A DNA stretch of 64,000 bases, taken from positions 8,482,087 to 8,546,086 of the forward strand of contig NZ_JAPDNR010000001.1 in the NCBI RefSeq assembly GCF_025989125.1, read 5' to 3'. Every line of letters starts with the position of its first letter. The first letter of the stretch is position 1. The position numbers and the translations under genes are program-made. The DNA is from Chitinophaga nivalis. Its GTDB lineage: Bacteria > Bacteroidota > Bacteroidia > Chitinophagales > Chitinophagaceae. Positions 53,569 to 63,060 of the stretch are shown here, in pieces. The notes beneath the pieces were generated by a model, which saw only the letters and a program-made list of their open reading frames with translations, was not told where the DNA came from and made no database searches.

Positions 53569-54036
53569 ATGAAAAACTTTTTATTATCCGGTTGCTTCCT
53601 GATAATAGCACTGACCGGCATTTCCACTAACATGAACGGACAAACGAAAAAAGCGTACGCATCACTGAACCACATAGCACTGTATGTTGTGAATCTGGAA
53701 CGTAGTACCGCCTTTTATCGCGATATTATTCAGCTGGAGCCTATTCCGGAGCCATTCAAAGATGGCCGCCACAGTTGGTTTAAAGTAGGTGCACACAGCC
53801 AGGTACATCTGATCTCCGGCGCTCAGGCGGCAGGTAGCCACGACAAAAACACCCACCTGTGTTTCAGCATACCGGATATGACTGCCTTCGTTGCGATGTT
53901 GCAACAGCACCGGATCTCCTACGAAGACTGGCCCGGTAAACCCAATGCCATCACCAAAAGAGTAGATGGCGTACAACAGATTTACCTGAAAGATCCGGAT
54001 GGGTACTGGCTGGAAATCAACGATGACACTTACTAA
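53569..54036 (+). CDS. VOC superfamily (glyoxalase-like) protein, exported
   Basis: A 155-residue protein with a signal peptide (ending about NMNGQ) and one glyoxalase/bleomycin-resistance fold: LNHIALYVVNLERSTAFYRD, then THLCFSIPDM and a C-terminal IYLKDPDGYWLEIND with the metal-binding Glu. Secreted single-domain VOC proteins are not rare in Bacteroidota, but the substrate is unknown. It follows a terminator and precedes a DUF5710 gene. Confidence 0.85.
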   Translation: MKNFLLSGCFLIIALTGISTNMNGQTKKAYASLNHIALYVVNLERSTAFYRDIIQLEPIPEPFKDGRHSWFKVGAHSQVHLISGAQAAGSHDKNTHLCFSIPDMTAFVAMLQQHRISYEDWPGKPNAITKRVDGVQQIYLKDPDGYWLEINDDTY

Positions 54037-54114
54037 AACTACGCCGGCAGGAATAGGAGAATCCCCGATTTTTCCTTACATTCAGGTAGCAGTGTTCATC
54101 TTCATACTTGCGAT

Positions 54115-54753
54115 ATGTCATTACAACTGAATGTTCCTTTTGCTGAAAAAGATGCGGCCAAATCCAAAGGCGCCATGTGGGACCCGGCTACCAAAATATG
54201 GTATTTACCGGAAGACCGCTACGAACGGCTACCGGAAGTAGAGCAATGGATACCGGCCCCCAACACACCGATCATACTTCCTACTGAACTCACGGTGGCA
54301 CAGGCAGACCGGCCCTGCTGGAAATGCCAGCATCCCAACCAGGTGATTGCAGTAGGCAGCTATTATTTTTATGAGAAAGATATTAATGAACGGGATGAAA
54401 CCGTATGGCTGGAACAAAGCTTTTTTACCTTATTCCAGCAGGTATCCGCACTTTCTGATAACCTGCAGCATTTTCTGAAAGATCATTATCCCCATTACCG
54501 GTATGGCTATTCGCATACCACGCAGACGTCCTATTGGTGTAATCATTGCGTGTCCTGCCAAAGTATTCAGGGCGACTGGTTTCTTTTTGATGAAGCCGAC
54601 AGTGTTTTTAATCCTACCTCTCCCGCTGCTGCAGCCCACATCCTGCTAAAGAAATTTCAATTCAAATATGCCCCCTTGATAGATGCCGGCTACAGCTATG
54701 GTGATCATCTGCGGTTAATTACAGAATTCGCTACACAAAATACTACTACCTGA
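54115..54753 (+). CDS. DUF5710 domain protein with Cys pairs
   Basis: A 212-residue cytosolic protein. The first 45 residues form a DUF5710 unit: LNVPFAEKDAAKSKGAMWDP, then KIWYLPE. This domain is often found in mobile-element proteins and primase- or helicase-like proteins. Cys pairs CWKCQHP and CNHCVSC suggest a bound metal, and the C-terminal region has no hallmark I know. The last 8 bases overlap the end of the convergent exonuclease/phosphatase gene. Confidence 0.72.
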   Translation: MSLQLNVPFAEKDAAKSKGAMWDPATKIWYLPEDRYERLPEVEQWIPAPNTPIILPTELTVAQADRPCWKCQHPNQVIAVGSYYFYEKDINERDETVWLEQSFFTLFQQVSALSDNLQHFLKDHYPHYRYGYSHTTQTSYWCNHCVSCQSIQGDWFLFDEADSVFNPTSPAAAAHILLKKFQFKYAPLIDAGYSYGDHLRLITEFATQNTTT

Positions 54754-55795
54754 TCGTGAACGTTACCAGCAACGCTTTATGATCGGTAGGCCATATTCCC
54801 TGCGGCTTCATAAAGGGATCTTTTGTCTGCTCTTCTTTCCGCTGTCCATACACCACTGAACCGGAAGGCCCTACCAACGTGGCATTCTGTAACTGCCATC
54901 TTTTATCGCGGCGGTAAAAAATAAAATCGATCCGGTCGCGGTCATCTGCATCAGGCGCCCACGCCAGCTTTGCGATATCTACCGCTTTATTATCCGCCGG
55001 GAAGGTGAAGCCCGGATGCGTCACCGGATCCGGATACTTTTCGCGGTAGCTGTCTGTATAGCCGTGTTGCTCCAGCAATAAGGTATTTTCCCACGGAATA
55101 ACGGCGCCATTGTGATCAAACAGTTGCGCAGTAGCCACGTTCCAATCGCGGTGTGAAGGCTCATTAAAATCACCGCCCAGTACCACCAGGCTACCCCGCT
55201 TTATTTCCTGCGCAGCATCCGTCAGAAAAAGCCGAATTTCCTCATCCCGCTGTGAAGCATGGTTATCTGCCAATACACTGTCGGCCATGGTTACCGGCGC
55301 CGGCAACTTTTTCCAGGTGCTGCTGTGATAGCCTCTGGGCAGATAATTGGCTGCATGTAAATAATCCAGATGGGCTGTATACACTGCCAGTCTATGTTTG
55401 CCCACTTTCACAACAGCTTTATATACGGAGCCATGATCTTCTTTCTCCGGACTTATGGTTACAAAGTCCAGCAATGGAAACCGGGATAAAATGCCGGAGT
55501 CATAACTATAGGCCGCATAAAATATTTTTCCTTTGGCTTTTAATGCCGCGACCACCCGTTCGTTGAATTTTGTCTGCTGATAATTCCGGACTTCGCTGAA
55601 GGTAACAATATCCGCATCTGTACGGATAATCTCCGCTACGATGGCATCAAAACCACCCGGCACCACAGTGCCTTCCTGCCAGATATTAAACTGTAATACT
55701 TTCAATGGTGTGGCTGCAAAAAGGCCGGTCGCCAACAAAAGAGAAAAGAAGGTTAGCAACGCTTTACGCGCATTCAATTTTTTCATATTGTTCAC
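54746..55795 (-). CDS. Endonuclease/exonuclease/phosphatase family protein, exported
   Basis: A 349-residue exported protein (signal peptide ending about GLFAA). The DNase I-like fold shows KVLQFNIWQEG, DIVTFSEV with a catalytic Glu, GGDFNEPSHRDW with Asp/Asn, and the terminal TDHKALLVTF with the catalytic Asp-His. It may hydrolyse nucleic acid, phospholipid or inositol phosphates outside the cytoplasm. The neighbouring PI-PLC-like gene 4.6 kb away suggests, only weakly, phosphoinositide breakdown. Confidence 0.86.
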   Translation of the reverse strand: MNNMKKLNARKALLTFFSLLLATGLFAATPLKVLQFNIWQEGTVVPGGFDAIVAEIIRTDADIVTFSEVRNYQQTKFNERVVAALKAKGKIFYAAYSYDSGILSRFPLLDFVTISPEKEDHGSVYKAVVKVGKHRLAVYTAHLDYLHAANYLPRGYHSSTWKKLPAPVTMADSVLADNHASQRDEEIRLFLTDAAQEIKRGSLVVLGGDFNEPSHRDWNVATAQLFDHNGAVIPWENTLLLEQHGYTDSYREKYPDPVTHPGFTFPADNKAVDIAKLAWAPDADDRDRIDFIFYRRDKRWQLQNATLVGPSGSVVYGQRKEEQTKDPFMKPQGIWPTDHKALLVTFTIR

Positions 55796-55874
55796 TGTAT
55801 TGTTATAAAAATATTTCCTGCTACCAGGCGGTCATCTCCCGCCAGGGATTAAAAATACGGCTTAATCAGGCAGC

Positions 55875-56729
55875 TCACAATTCTACCCGATCCTGCAGGA
55901 AATCAAAATACTTATCATTTTCATCCCCAAAAATTTCTTCTCCTTCCAGCATATATGCCCGCAACAAATGCTCCAGGGATTTCTCTTCCTGTTTTAATTC
56001 ATATAATGCTTCTCCGAGACGTAAATGAATAAACCCATTGCCCAGCGCATCCGGACAATTTAATGCATCAAAAAAATGAGTTGCTGCTGTTTTAAAATCG
56101 CCTTTAAAAAAATACATATCTCCCAGGCTGGCATATAGCCAGGTACTGGCTTCCCACTGATGTTTAGGCTCCGGCACCAACTGCAGTGCAGTATTGAATT
56201 TTTCAATGGCGCCGTCGTAATTATCATCATCCGCCAGCTCATTTCCTTCTTCCGACAATAATTCTATCTGCTGGTATACTTCATCCGGCAATTCTTCTTC
56301 TACCGTTGCGATCATCGTATTCAGGGCATGCAGGTATTTCTCATCTGCGCCTACAAAAACGCGCCCACCGGATTTCTGCATGGCTACCATAAAGCGAGTG
56401 GCGGCATTTTCTGTTTCCCCCAGTTCATATAATACTTTTCCCAACACAAATTCCCGTTCTCCATCATGCGTTCGCTCCATATCACACTGCTGTAAGACTT
56501 CCGCCCACTTATGTGCATTGCTGTAGTCCTGTTGCAGCAGGTAATTTTCTGTTATGAAACGGGCAATATCATAACTCTCGTAGTACGTTTCCTTGGGTGA
56601 CGGCAGTAAGTCCCAGGCTGCATTTAGTTTCAATCCATATTGTACAAAGTCTTCCTGCGCAAACAATCGTTCTGCTTCTTCCCAGATAGATTCTATTTTG
56701 GCTGCGATGTGTTGATCCTGTATATCCAT
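55875..56729 (-). CDS. Tetratricopeptide repeat protein
   Basis: A 284-residue acidic cytosolic protein with about five TPR-like helical pairs, for example NYDGAIEKFNTALQLVPEP and ASLGDMYFFKGDFKTAATHF. No signal peptide or membrane segment. TPR proteins act as scaffolds; its partner is unknown. It lies 79 bases downstream of an unknown membrane protein gene on the same strand. Confidence 0.8.
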   Translation of the reverse strand: MDIQDQHIAAKIESIWEEAERLFAQEDFVQYGLKLNAAWDLLPSPKETYYESYDIARFITENYLLQQDYSNAHKWAEVLQQCDMERTHDGEREFVLGKVLYELGETENAATRFMVAMQKSGGRVFVGADEKYLHALNTMIATVEEELPDEVYQQIELLSEEGNELADDDNYDGAIEKFNTALQLVPEPKHQWEASTWLYASLGDMYFFKGDFKTAATHFFDALNCPDALGNGFIHLRLGEALYELKQEEKSLEHLLRAYMLEGEEIFGDENDKYFDFLQDRVEL

Positions 56730-56776
56730 ATGGTTAAAATTTATCTGAAAAATTAAAATAGTGCGGTATGATGAAG

Positions 56777-57301
56777 TTAAGCTTTTACCAGCTGCAAAAA
56801 CAGGCGGCCGGTTTCATCGGCCTCTTCCTCAGTGGGGAAGCCTCCCAGCAGAATACTGCGGCTTTTATTGATGCGAATACGTGTCTGTACATGCCTGTCG
56901 CCCGGGAGATCAATATATTCCTTCCGAACTTCCTTGGCTTCCGAAAAAGAAAATGTCTTTTTGCCTGCAATAATCTGCCGGGTTTTAAAGTCGACCATAA
57001 AATCCGCCTGTCCGATACCTTTCCGTATTATCCAATATAATACGGGGGAAGAGGCCATTACGGTATAGGAAATCCACCGCACTCCCCTGACATCATTAGC
57101 ATATACGATGTAAAACATATAAGCACCAATACTCAGCGCTACCAGCGCCACTGCCCCTGCGACCTTATTTGAAGTATTGCCTTTAGATGAAATCAACCGT
57201 TGTTTTTCCGGCTGCCAGGTTACCACCGGTTGTCCAATATATGTTATTTTATGAGCGTTATAATAGTTTACATAGCTTTCAATACTCGAGGAATTATTCA
57301 T
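56777..57301 (-). CDS. Membrane protein of unknown function
   Basis: A 174-residue protein with two hydrophobic segments at about residues 48-70 and 78-92, and soluble ends. The C-terminal half contains FMVDFKTRQIIAGKKTFSFS and ends QLVKA. No known family. The gene lies between the res terminator and the TPR gene; possibly co-transcribed with the latter. Confidence 0.65.
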   Translation of the reverse strand: MNNSSSIESYVNYYNAHKITYIGQPVVTWQPEKQRLISSKGNTSNKVAGAVALVALSIGAYMFYIVYANDVRGVRWISYTVMASSPVLYWIIRKGIGQADFMVDFKTRQIIAGKKTFSFSEAKEVRKEYIDLPGDRHVQTRIRINKSRSILLGGFPTEEEADETGRLFLQLVKA

Positions 57302-57467
57302 GCTGATCAGACTGATTTGGTTGATTGAATGACATTTATGGTTACGCTATCCTTCAAAAAAATAAAAATAAGGTCTCAATATGCTGCTAATGTCCAAGAT
57401 AAATAAATTATCTATTTCTCACTCCCTGAAATCTATTTTTATTCTTACTGCCACCGTCGTTATACAA

Positions 57468-57497
57468 AAGGCCGGGCACTGTACAGTACCCGGCCTT
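57468..57497 (-). terminator. Terminator of the restriction-modification operon
   Basis: AAGGCCGGG (57468-57476) pairs with CCCGGCCTT (57489-57497); the loop itself contains the small palindrome CTGTACAG. On the minus strand it is followed by TTTTG. Confidence 0.72.
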
Positions 57498-57523
57498 ATA
57501 TCATGATTGCAGTATATTTTCAG

Positions 57524-60265
57524 TTAGTGTTGATGCAGTGCTGTCACAGTTTTCACTACTTTGTAATGTACCTGATCCATTGCTTCAAAATGTTGTTTGG
57601 CACAACTCATCTTTAGCTTTGTCTGACTACCGGGCGCATCCCGATCGGCGACAGTTGCTGTCACGAAAAAAAGCAGCGGGGCACCGGTTTCCTCTCTTTT
57701 GATCAACGCCCAGCCCGGCGTATAGTCGCCCACCGGTGTTTTAATCCTGAATCCCGGCGGTAGTCTCGTATAAAAAAGAATATCATCCCGGTTATCGCAG
57801 TCCATGGCAAACTGTTTTTCCGCAGTACTCAGCGCATTTGTTGTAATGTAATTATACAGCGTTTTCTCCGGGTGGTTTACGGCCACTAGCTGAGTGGTAT
57901 ATTGTTCTGTTTCACCGGCTTCGAATAACTTCATTTCATATACCTGCCCGGCTATCCGCTCATAGCGTACCCCCTTCACCTTCATCTCTTCCAGTACCCG
58001 CCGCATAATAGCCGTTACCGTATCCATGAATAGTTGCGGATTATTAAAAATTTCTCCCAACCGACCCGACTGCAGCATGATCTCAGTTGCGGTATGCCGC
58101 GTAAGCGCTGTTTTCGATTGAATATATCCTACTATATCGGGAATCGTTACGGGTATCCCGGCCATGCTCTTTTCCCCGGCAGATTCCTGTACACCTCCCA
58201 ATTCTACCAGGTTATTTTTTTGATCCCGGATGAACTGAGCGGTATGTTTTACCCGGGAGATGACCGGTTTTTCAATTACCGGCATCGCCTGTATCTCCTT
58301 TACACATGCAGCTATGAGTGCCGGGGTACTGAAATTCACAGTATAGGTAGCCTGGTATTTTATTTTCTCCCATAATGCCAGCAATCCGGCATCTTCCTGC
58401 CATTTATTTTTCAGTTTTACGGCGACTCTTTCTCTGACATTTTTAATACGCCCCTCAAACTTCACCCCACAATCTGTTTCAATCTCCTGCTGCAGGGAAC
58501 GGGAAAAACTATCATAGGATTCATTAGCTATCACCGTGAGACGGTTCACCTCCCGATCACTATTACGTAAGCCGGATTGATCTACACATAAACGTAGTCC
58601 CCGTCCTATCTCCTGCCTCTTTTTAATATCGGAGCGCGTTTCATTGAGGGTACAGATCTGGAATACATTCGGATTATCCCAACCTTCCCGCAACGCAGAG
58701 TGGCTAAAGATAAACCGCAACGGTACGGACATGTCCAGCAACTGTTCCTTTTCCTGCATGATGAGCCGGAATACCTCATCATCGGCTTTGGTGAGTTTCC
58801 CTTCTTTACTGTCTTTCAGTTTTCCCTTATCCTGGCTGAAATACCCGTTATGTACGGCTTCCGCACTGCACGAAAATAAATCCCGGTATTCCGGCATTTG
58901 CTGCCAGCGGGTAAAACTCTCTTCAAACCACAAGGCAAATTTCCCTTTAACGATCTGGCCCTGCGCGGTATAGGACCGGTAGTTCGCCACTTTATCAATA
59001 AAGAAAACAGACAACACCTTAATACCTTTTGCCCGTAATGCTTTTTCTTTTTTGAAATGATTTTCTACTGTCGCATCAATCATTTCTTTCAGGATATCCG
59101 CGGTAAGCCCACCGGTTGCTTCACCTTTATACAGCTGCTTTCCACCGGAGAACGTGATACAACCATTCGCCGCATCCAGCTCGTTGACAACGAAACCATC
59201 CTGGTAAGCAGCCACGCCTTTAGAGAGTGCAAACAGATCACTCCCTGCTTTTACGGTCACCTGTTTTTTCTGTACACCATTACGCGCCTGCACCAACAAC
59301 GTGATTTTTGCAGTTACCGCCTCTTTCGCGACCTTAAAAGCATCCAGGCTGATGTAGGTGCCGGACTGGTCGTTTTTTGCCACTACCGCGTCTACTTCTA
59401 TCTGTTTTACCAGTCCCAGGTCATAGGCCCTGACCGGGTCCAGCTTATATACCAGGTTATACGGATTTTTATGGGTAGCGGAATAACGCAGGGTAAACAG
59501 TGGGCGGAGACCTGCAATTGCTTTTTTCCGGATATCTGTTTCCATATTCTGCGGTTCATCCATGATCACCACCGGCCTGGATTGCCGGATAAATTCTATT
59601 GGCCTGATACCGGTTTCCCGTACCTGGTTAATTACATTCACATCTTTCGTAAATGCATCGATATTTATCACCAGTATCTGAATGGTATTGCTGCGCGAAA
59701 AATCCCCCAGTTCTGCCAGCCGTGCGGCATCGTATACCCGGTAAGTAGTGGGTTCATTATCGTATATTTCCTGAAAATGTTCATGGGTGGCCTGCAGGCT
59801 ATTCAATACGCCTTCGCGGATAGCAACAGAAGGTACCACAATCACAAATTTCTTTAAGCCGTACACTTTGTTCAGCTCATATATCGTACGCAGATAAACA
59901 TATGTTTTTCCGGTACCGGTTTCCATTTCCAGGGAATAGTTCGGGAAGTCCGTTACAACAGTTTTATCTGCCACCACCTCTTTGGCATCGCCCTCTTCAT
60001 TATACCACAGCTTTTCCAGCACCGCAGACAGTTCGTCTTCCCTGAGCTGGTTGGTTGTTTGTACCCTTATTAAATTCGATAATAACGTTTCTTCAGATAC
60101 CGTCAGGTTATTTCCCACACAGGTGGTTGTTAGCAGCAAGCTATCTGCAGGTGTTGCTGCATATTCAAAATCCGTACGATTCAGCTGCTGCCCTTCCAGT
60201 AAGTCTACCACCGACCGGATGGCCTCCAGCTGATGACGTTGTTCTTTCTCGAATTGTAATTTCAC
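57524..60265 (-). CDS. res: Type III restriction enzyme Res subunit with degenerate nuclease motif
   Basis: A 913-residue DEAD/DEAH-type translocase. Walker A is METGTGKTYVYLRT near residue 115, the Walker B-like box is IMDEPQNMET near residue 235, and motif VI is EIGRGLRLCVDQ near residue 560. The C-terminal domain follows the type III Res layout (PPGFRIKTPVGDY, later KMSCAKQHFEAM). There the usual PDWA...ETKG reads TPGWA near residue 847 and FFVTATVAD near residue 870, so the Asp and the Glu-x-Lys are replaced by Gly and Ala-Thr-Val. The nuclease thus looks dead while the helicase looks intact. The middle gene may provide the cut. It starts 2 bases from the stop of that gene. Confidence 0.85.
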   Translation of the reverse strand: MKLQFEKEQRHQLEAIRSVVDLLEGQQLNRTDFEYAATPADSLLLTTTCVGNNLTVSEETLLSNLIRVQTTNQLREDELSAVLEKLWYNEEGDAKEVVADKTVVTDFPNYSLEMETGTGKTYVYLRTIYELNKVYGLKKFVIVVPSVAIREGVLNSLQATHEHFQEIYDNEPTTYRVYDAARLAELGDFSRSNTIQILVINIDAFTKDVNVINQVRETGIRPIEFIRQSRPVVIMDEPQNMETDIRKKAIAGLRPLFTLRYSATHKNPYNLVYKLDPVRAYDLGLVKQIEVDAVVAKNDQSGTYISLDAFKVAKEAVTAKITLLVQARNGVQKKQVTVKAGSDLFALSKGVAAYQDGFVVNELDAANGCITFSGGKQLYKGEATGGLTADILKEMIDATVENHFKKEKALRAKGIKVLSVFFIDKVANYRSYTAQGQIVKGKFALWFEESFTRWQQMPEYRDLFSCSAEAVHNGYFSQDKGKLKDSKEGKLTKADDEVFRLIMQEKEQLLDMSVPLRFIFSHSALREGWDNPNVFQICTLNETRSDIKKRQEIGRGLRLCVDQSGLRNSDREVNRLTVIANESYDSFSRSLQQEIETDCGVKFEGRIKNVRERVAVKLKNKWQEDAGLLALWEKIKYQATYTVNFSTPALIAACVKEIQAMPVIEKPVISRVKHTAQFIRDQKNNLVELGGVQESAGEKSMAGIPVTIPDIVGYIQSKTALTRHTATEIMLQSGRLGEIFNNPQLFMDTVTAIMRRVLEEMKVKGVRYERIAGQVYEMKLFEAGETEQYTTQLVAVNHPEKTLYNYITTNALSTAEKQFAMDCDNRDDILFYTRLPPGFRIKTPVGDYTPGWALIKREETGAPLLFFVTATVADRDAPGSQTKLKMSCAKQHFEAMDQVHYKVVKTVTALHQH

Positions 60266-60267
60266 AA

Positions 60268-61032
60268 TTATATATTTTCTAATTCATTCAACGCAATAAT
60301 ACCTTTCTCTACTACCGGCGGATTCACCGCAAAGTTGACCGCAAATATTTTCAACCGGTCTATCTTATCCGCAAAAGGCGCTTTGGTCCGTTGATTATAG
60401 ATGATCTTAAACTGTAACCCGGCCTGATTACACAGGTTGGATAACAAAGTAAAATTCCGGTAGTCATCTGTAAAAGGTTGCCATCGCTCCAGCTCATAAT
60501 AGGACCGCTTTAATTCAAAGATCACCCTGGGTTGACCCGTTGTATCCAGTTTCCACAAATCAATGTCTGAAACAGTCAGATTTCCACCCAGACTGCTCCT
60601 TTGCCAGTTATGATAGGCACTCGACGTTTGATCGTTCAGGTACTTGGCGGTGGGCGTACCGGATACCGGCAGCCCCCAGGCCCCGAATAAGGCAGACAAT
60701 TGTGGCATCGTACGCGTTTCGTATACAAAGGAATGATCTGACACCTTTACTGTTTCCACCTGTGCTATATCACAGGCAAACCGGATATAACGTACCGGTA
60801 AACCAGCACGATCACCTACAGTCTGTAGCAGCGCATAATCTGCTTTTTCCTGGCTGGCAGGCGGACTATCGAGTTGCTGCGCCGGTACGCCGGCCGCGAA
60901 TATCAACGCCAATGGGTGACAATTATGATCGCCATACACCAGCTGCCAGGCATTACCTGTTACAAACCGAAACTGCGGCAACTGTCCGGCAGACAGATAA
61001 TCATAAAGTGCATTTCCATTGTAATACGTCAT
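60268..61032 (-). CDS. Unknown protein inside the R-M operon with PD-(D/E)xK-like signature
   Basis: A 254-residue protein encoded between mod and res. The best nuclease-like signal is SDIDLWKLDTTG, then VIFELKRSYYELER: an Asp followed 15 residues later by Glu-Leu-Lys, as in PD-(D/E)xK enzymes. The N-terminal half has VYGDHNCHPLALIFAAGVP. I recognise no named family. The frame is open from 61068; ATG 61032 lies 4 bases after the mod stop and gives tight coupling, while an earlier ATG at 61068 would overlap mod by 32 bases. Because Res has lost its own nuclease residues, this protein is a candidate replacement. That is inference. Confidence 0.7.
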   Translation of the reverse strand: MTYYNGNALYDYLSAGQLPQFRFVTGNAWQLVYGDHNCHPLALIFAAGVPAQQLDSPPASQEKADYALLQTVGDRAGLPVRYIRFACDIAQVETVKVSDHSFVYETRTMPQLSALFGAWGLPVSGTPTAKYLNDQTSSAYHNWQRSSLGGNLTVSDIDLWKLDTTGQPRVIFELKRSYYELERWQPFTDDYRNFTLLSNLCNQAGLQFKIIYNQRTKAPFADKIDRLKIFAVNFAVNPPVVEKGIIALNELENI

Positions 61033-61036
61033 GACG

Positions 61037-63058
61037 TTATACGGTTTTAAATCCGATTTTATGATCACGAAAGCTTAACTGACTATTGGTTTTATAGCAG
61101 TCGTCCTGATTAAAAAGCGTATCCAGACAGATGACGGTAGCCGGCTGTCGCTGCAATAATGCCTGTTGTACTGCTTCATTATAAGTATCCAGACAGAAAG
61201 CCGTTTTGTTATCTGCTGTTACATAAAACGTAGCGGTATCCGCTACCTTTTCCTTGACTATTCTTTCTGTCAGCAGACAACCCTGTTTGATCAACAGCTC
61301 CCACAACATATTTTCTATCGGCGCCGCTTGTTTTTCCTGCCGGGAAAACAACTGCAACTGCGCCACCAGGTCGGCTTCGTTTTCGATAAGATCACTTCGC
61401 CAGATATTAAAGTTAGAAGGCGCCAGCTTATAAAATCGTATGCCCGTTACCGTATCTTGCTCTCCTGCTATCACTGATTTGATCCGGTTTCTGGTCAGGT
61501 CTGCGATGGTGCGGAAACTTTTTTTGTACATCTCCGATTTCTCGTCCAGTTGCTCCGGCAGCTGAATACAAAGAAATCGCCGGTTACCGCCATCCTGCTG
61601 ATTCGCAGCCATTACCGCATGTGCCGTTGTACCAGAACCGGCAAAAAAATCGAGGACAATATCTTCCTGATCCGGTTGCGTAAAAGCCTGTACCAATGAT
61701 CTGGTAAAGTCTACCGGCTTGGGGTTTTCAAATTCCAAACCCAGCTTTCGCAGCAAATCATCGTCACTCCCGCCATAAAATAAAATCGACGGCAGGTTTT
61801 CAGATAAATTATTTTTAAGCAGATATTTTCGCTGTGGCTGTACACTTTCATCAGCACCAAAAATAATCTCGCCCCTATCCAGCAACTCTTTAATAGTTGT
61901 CGTCGGGAAACGCCATCCCCGTTGGGGTACCGGACAAGGCTTCTGTGTAACCGGATGTATCAATGGTACAAAATAATCATCCGGTGCCTTCTTCTTATTA
62001 GGCCATGCCATAGATACCAGCCTGTATACCTGGCCGGCTTCATCGATTTTATTATAAGCCAGCTCGCCACCTGTTACCGGTTGCTTTTTCAGCCAGCCAT
62101 TGAACTGCCGGTTGATTTCCTCCAGCGTATTTTTGCGGCGACACCGTGCCAGCACTTCATCCGGTAAACCATAGATTTTATGCAGCTGCCGCACCTCTTC
62201 CGGTACTTCTTCCTGATTCAGTTGTTTATATAGCTCCGCTGCTTTTTTCAGCATCCGCTCTGCATTCTTCTTTTTACGGGTTAATGCTGTAGCCGATAAA
62301 AACTTTTCCTTGTTTTTAGCATATACCAATATCGATTCATGCTGATAGGCAATCCCACCTGCATCTCCTTTGGGATTTCCCTTATCCCATACCATATTAC
62401 CCACCTGATTCTCTTCTCCGAATACTTCATTTAACAACAACGTCAGGTTAGCCTGTTCATGTTCATCAATATGAATGACGATAGCGCCTTCTTCTTTCAA
62501 TACATTCCGGGCCAGGAACAACCGCGGCAACATCATGGAAAGCCAGTTGGAGTGGAACTGCCCGTTCTCTTTCCTGTTGGGCCTGAACAAGCCTTCTTTC
62601 TGCATAAACCCGGCATCATCTTTTTCTCCCAGTCGTTGCAGGTAAGCTGCTTTTGTTTCGCCAAACCGATCCGGATAGATAAAACTATCTGACCCGGTAT
62701 TATAGGGTGGATCAATAATGATCGCCTTTACTTTACCATAGTAGGATTTCTGAATGACTTTCAGCACGTCCAGGTTATCTCCTTCTATCAATACATTATT
62801 GGCCGTATCCCAGTTAACGGAATCCGCTATATCGGGGATGAGGGTATCGGTTACCGGTGTCTGTAATGTCTTATAGGCGGCTGTTTTACCTGCCCAATCC
62901 AGCTGATACCGTTCTCCTGTTGCGTCCTCATCTTCCATCTCTCCCAGCAATTGTTTCAGCTGTACGATGTCGATTTTATTTTCCGTGAAAGCCCCCGGTA
63001 TCATTTCTTTTAACCGCTGCCTGATATCCGCTGCTATATTCAAAGACGTACCTTCCAT
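61037..63058 (-). CDS. mod: Type III DNA methyltransferase Mod subunit
   Basis: A 673-residue adenine-N6 methyltransferase, the usual length for Mod. The catalytic DPPY motif (IIDPPYNTG) lies near residue 115 and the AdoMet-binding motif FFAGSGTTAHAV near residue 470; the order marks it as beta class. The region between them, about residues 220-400, should be the target-recognition domain. Mod both recognises the DNA sequence and protects the host by methylating one strand. Downstream lie the unknown protein and Res; upstream, 2 bases away, is the XRE gene. Confidence 0.92.
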   Translation of the reverse strand: MEGTSLNIAADIRQRLKEMIPGAFTENKIDIVQLKQLLGEMEDEDATGERYQLDWAGKTAAYKTLQTPVTDTLIPDIADSVNWDTANNVLIEGDNLDVLKVIQKSYYGKVKAIIIDPPYNTGSDSFIYPDRFGETKAAYLQRLGEKDDAGFMQKEGLFRPNRKENGQFHSNWLSMMLPRLFLARNVLKEEGAIVIHIDEHEQANLTLLLNEVFGEENQVGNMVWDKGNPKGDAGGIAYQHESILVYAKNKEKFLSATALTRKKKNAERMLKKAAELYKQLNQEEVPEEVRQLHKIYGLPDEVLARCRRKNTLEEINRQFNGWLKKQPVTGGELAYNKIDEAGQVYRLVSMAWPNKKKAPDDYFVPLIHPVTQKPCPVPQRGWRFPTTTIKELLDRGEIIFGADESVQPQRKYLLKNNLSENLPSILFYGGSDDDLLRKLGLEFENPKPVDFTRSLVQAFTQPDQEDIVLDFFAGSGTTAHAVMAANQQDGGNRRFLCIQLPEQLDEKSEMYKKSFRTIADLTRNRIKSVIAGEQDTVTGIRFYKLAPSNFNIWRSDLIENEADLVAQLQLFSRQEKQAAPIENMLWELLIKQGCLLTERIVKEKVADTATFYVTADNKTAFCLDTYNEAVQQALLQRQPATVICLDTLFNQDDCYKTNSQLSFRDHKIGFKTV

Positions 63059-63060
63059 AA

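Noticed and set aside
49185..55795. PI-PLC and exonuclease/phosphatase genes as one virulence locus
   Set aside because: They are 4.6 kb apart, on different strands, with terminators and unrelated genes between.
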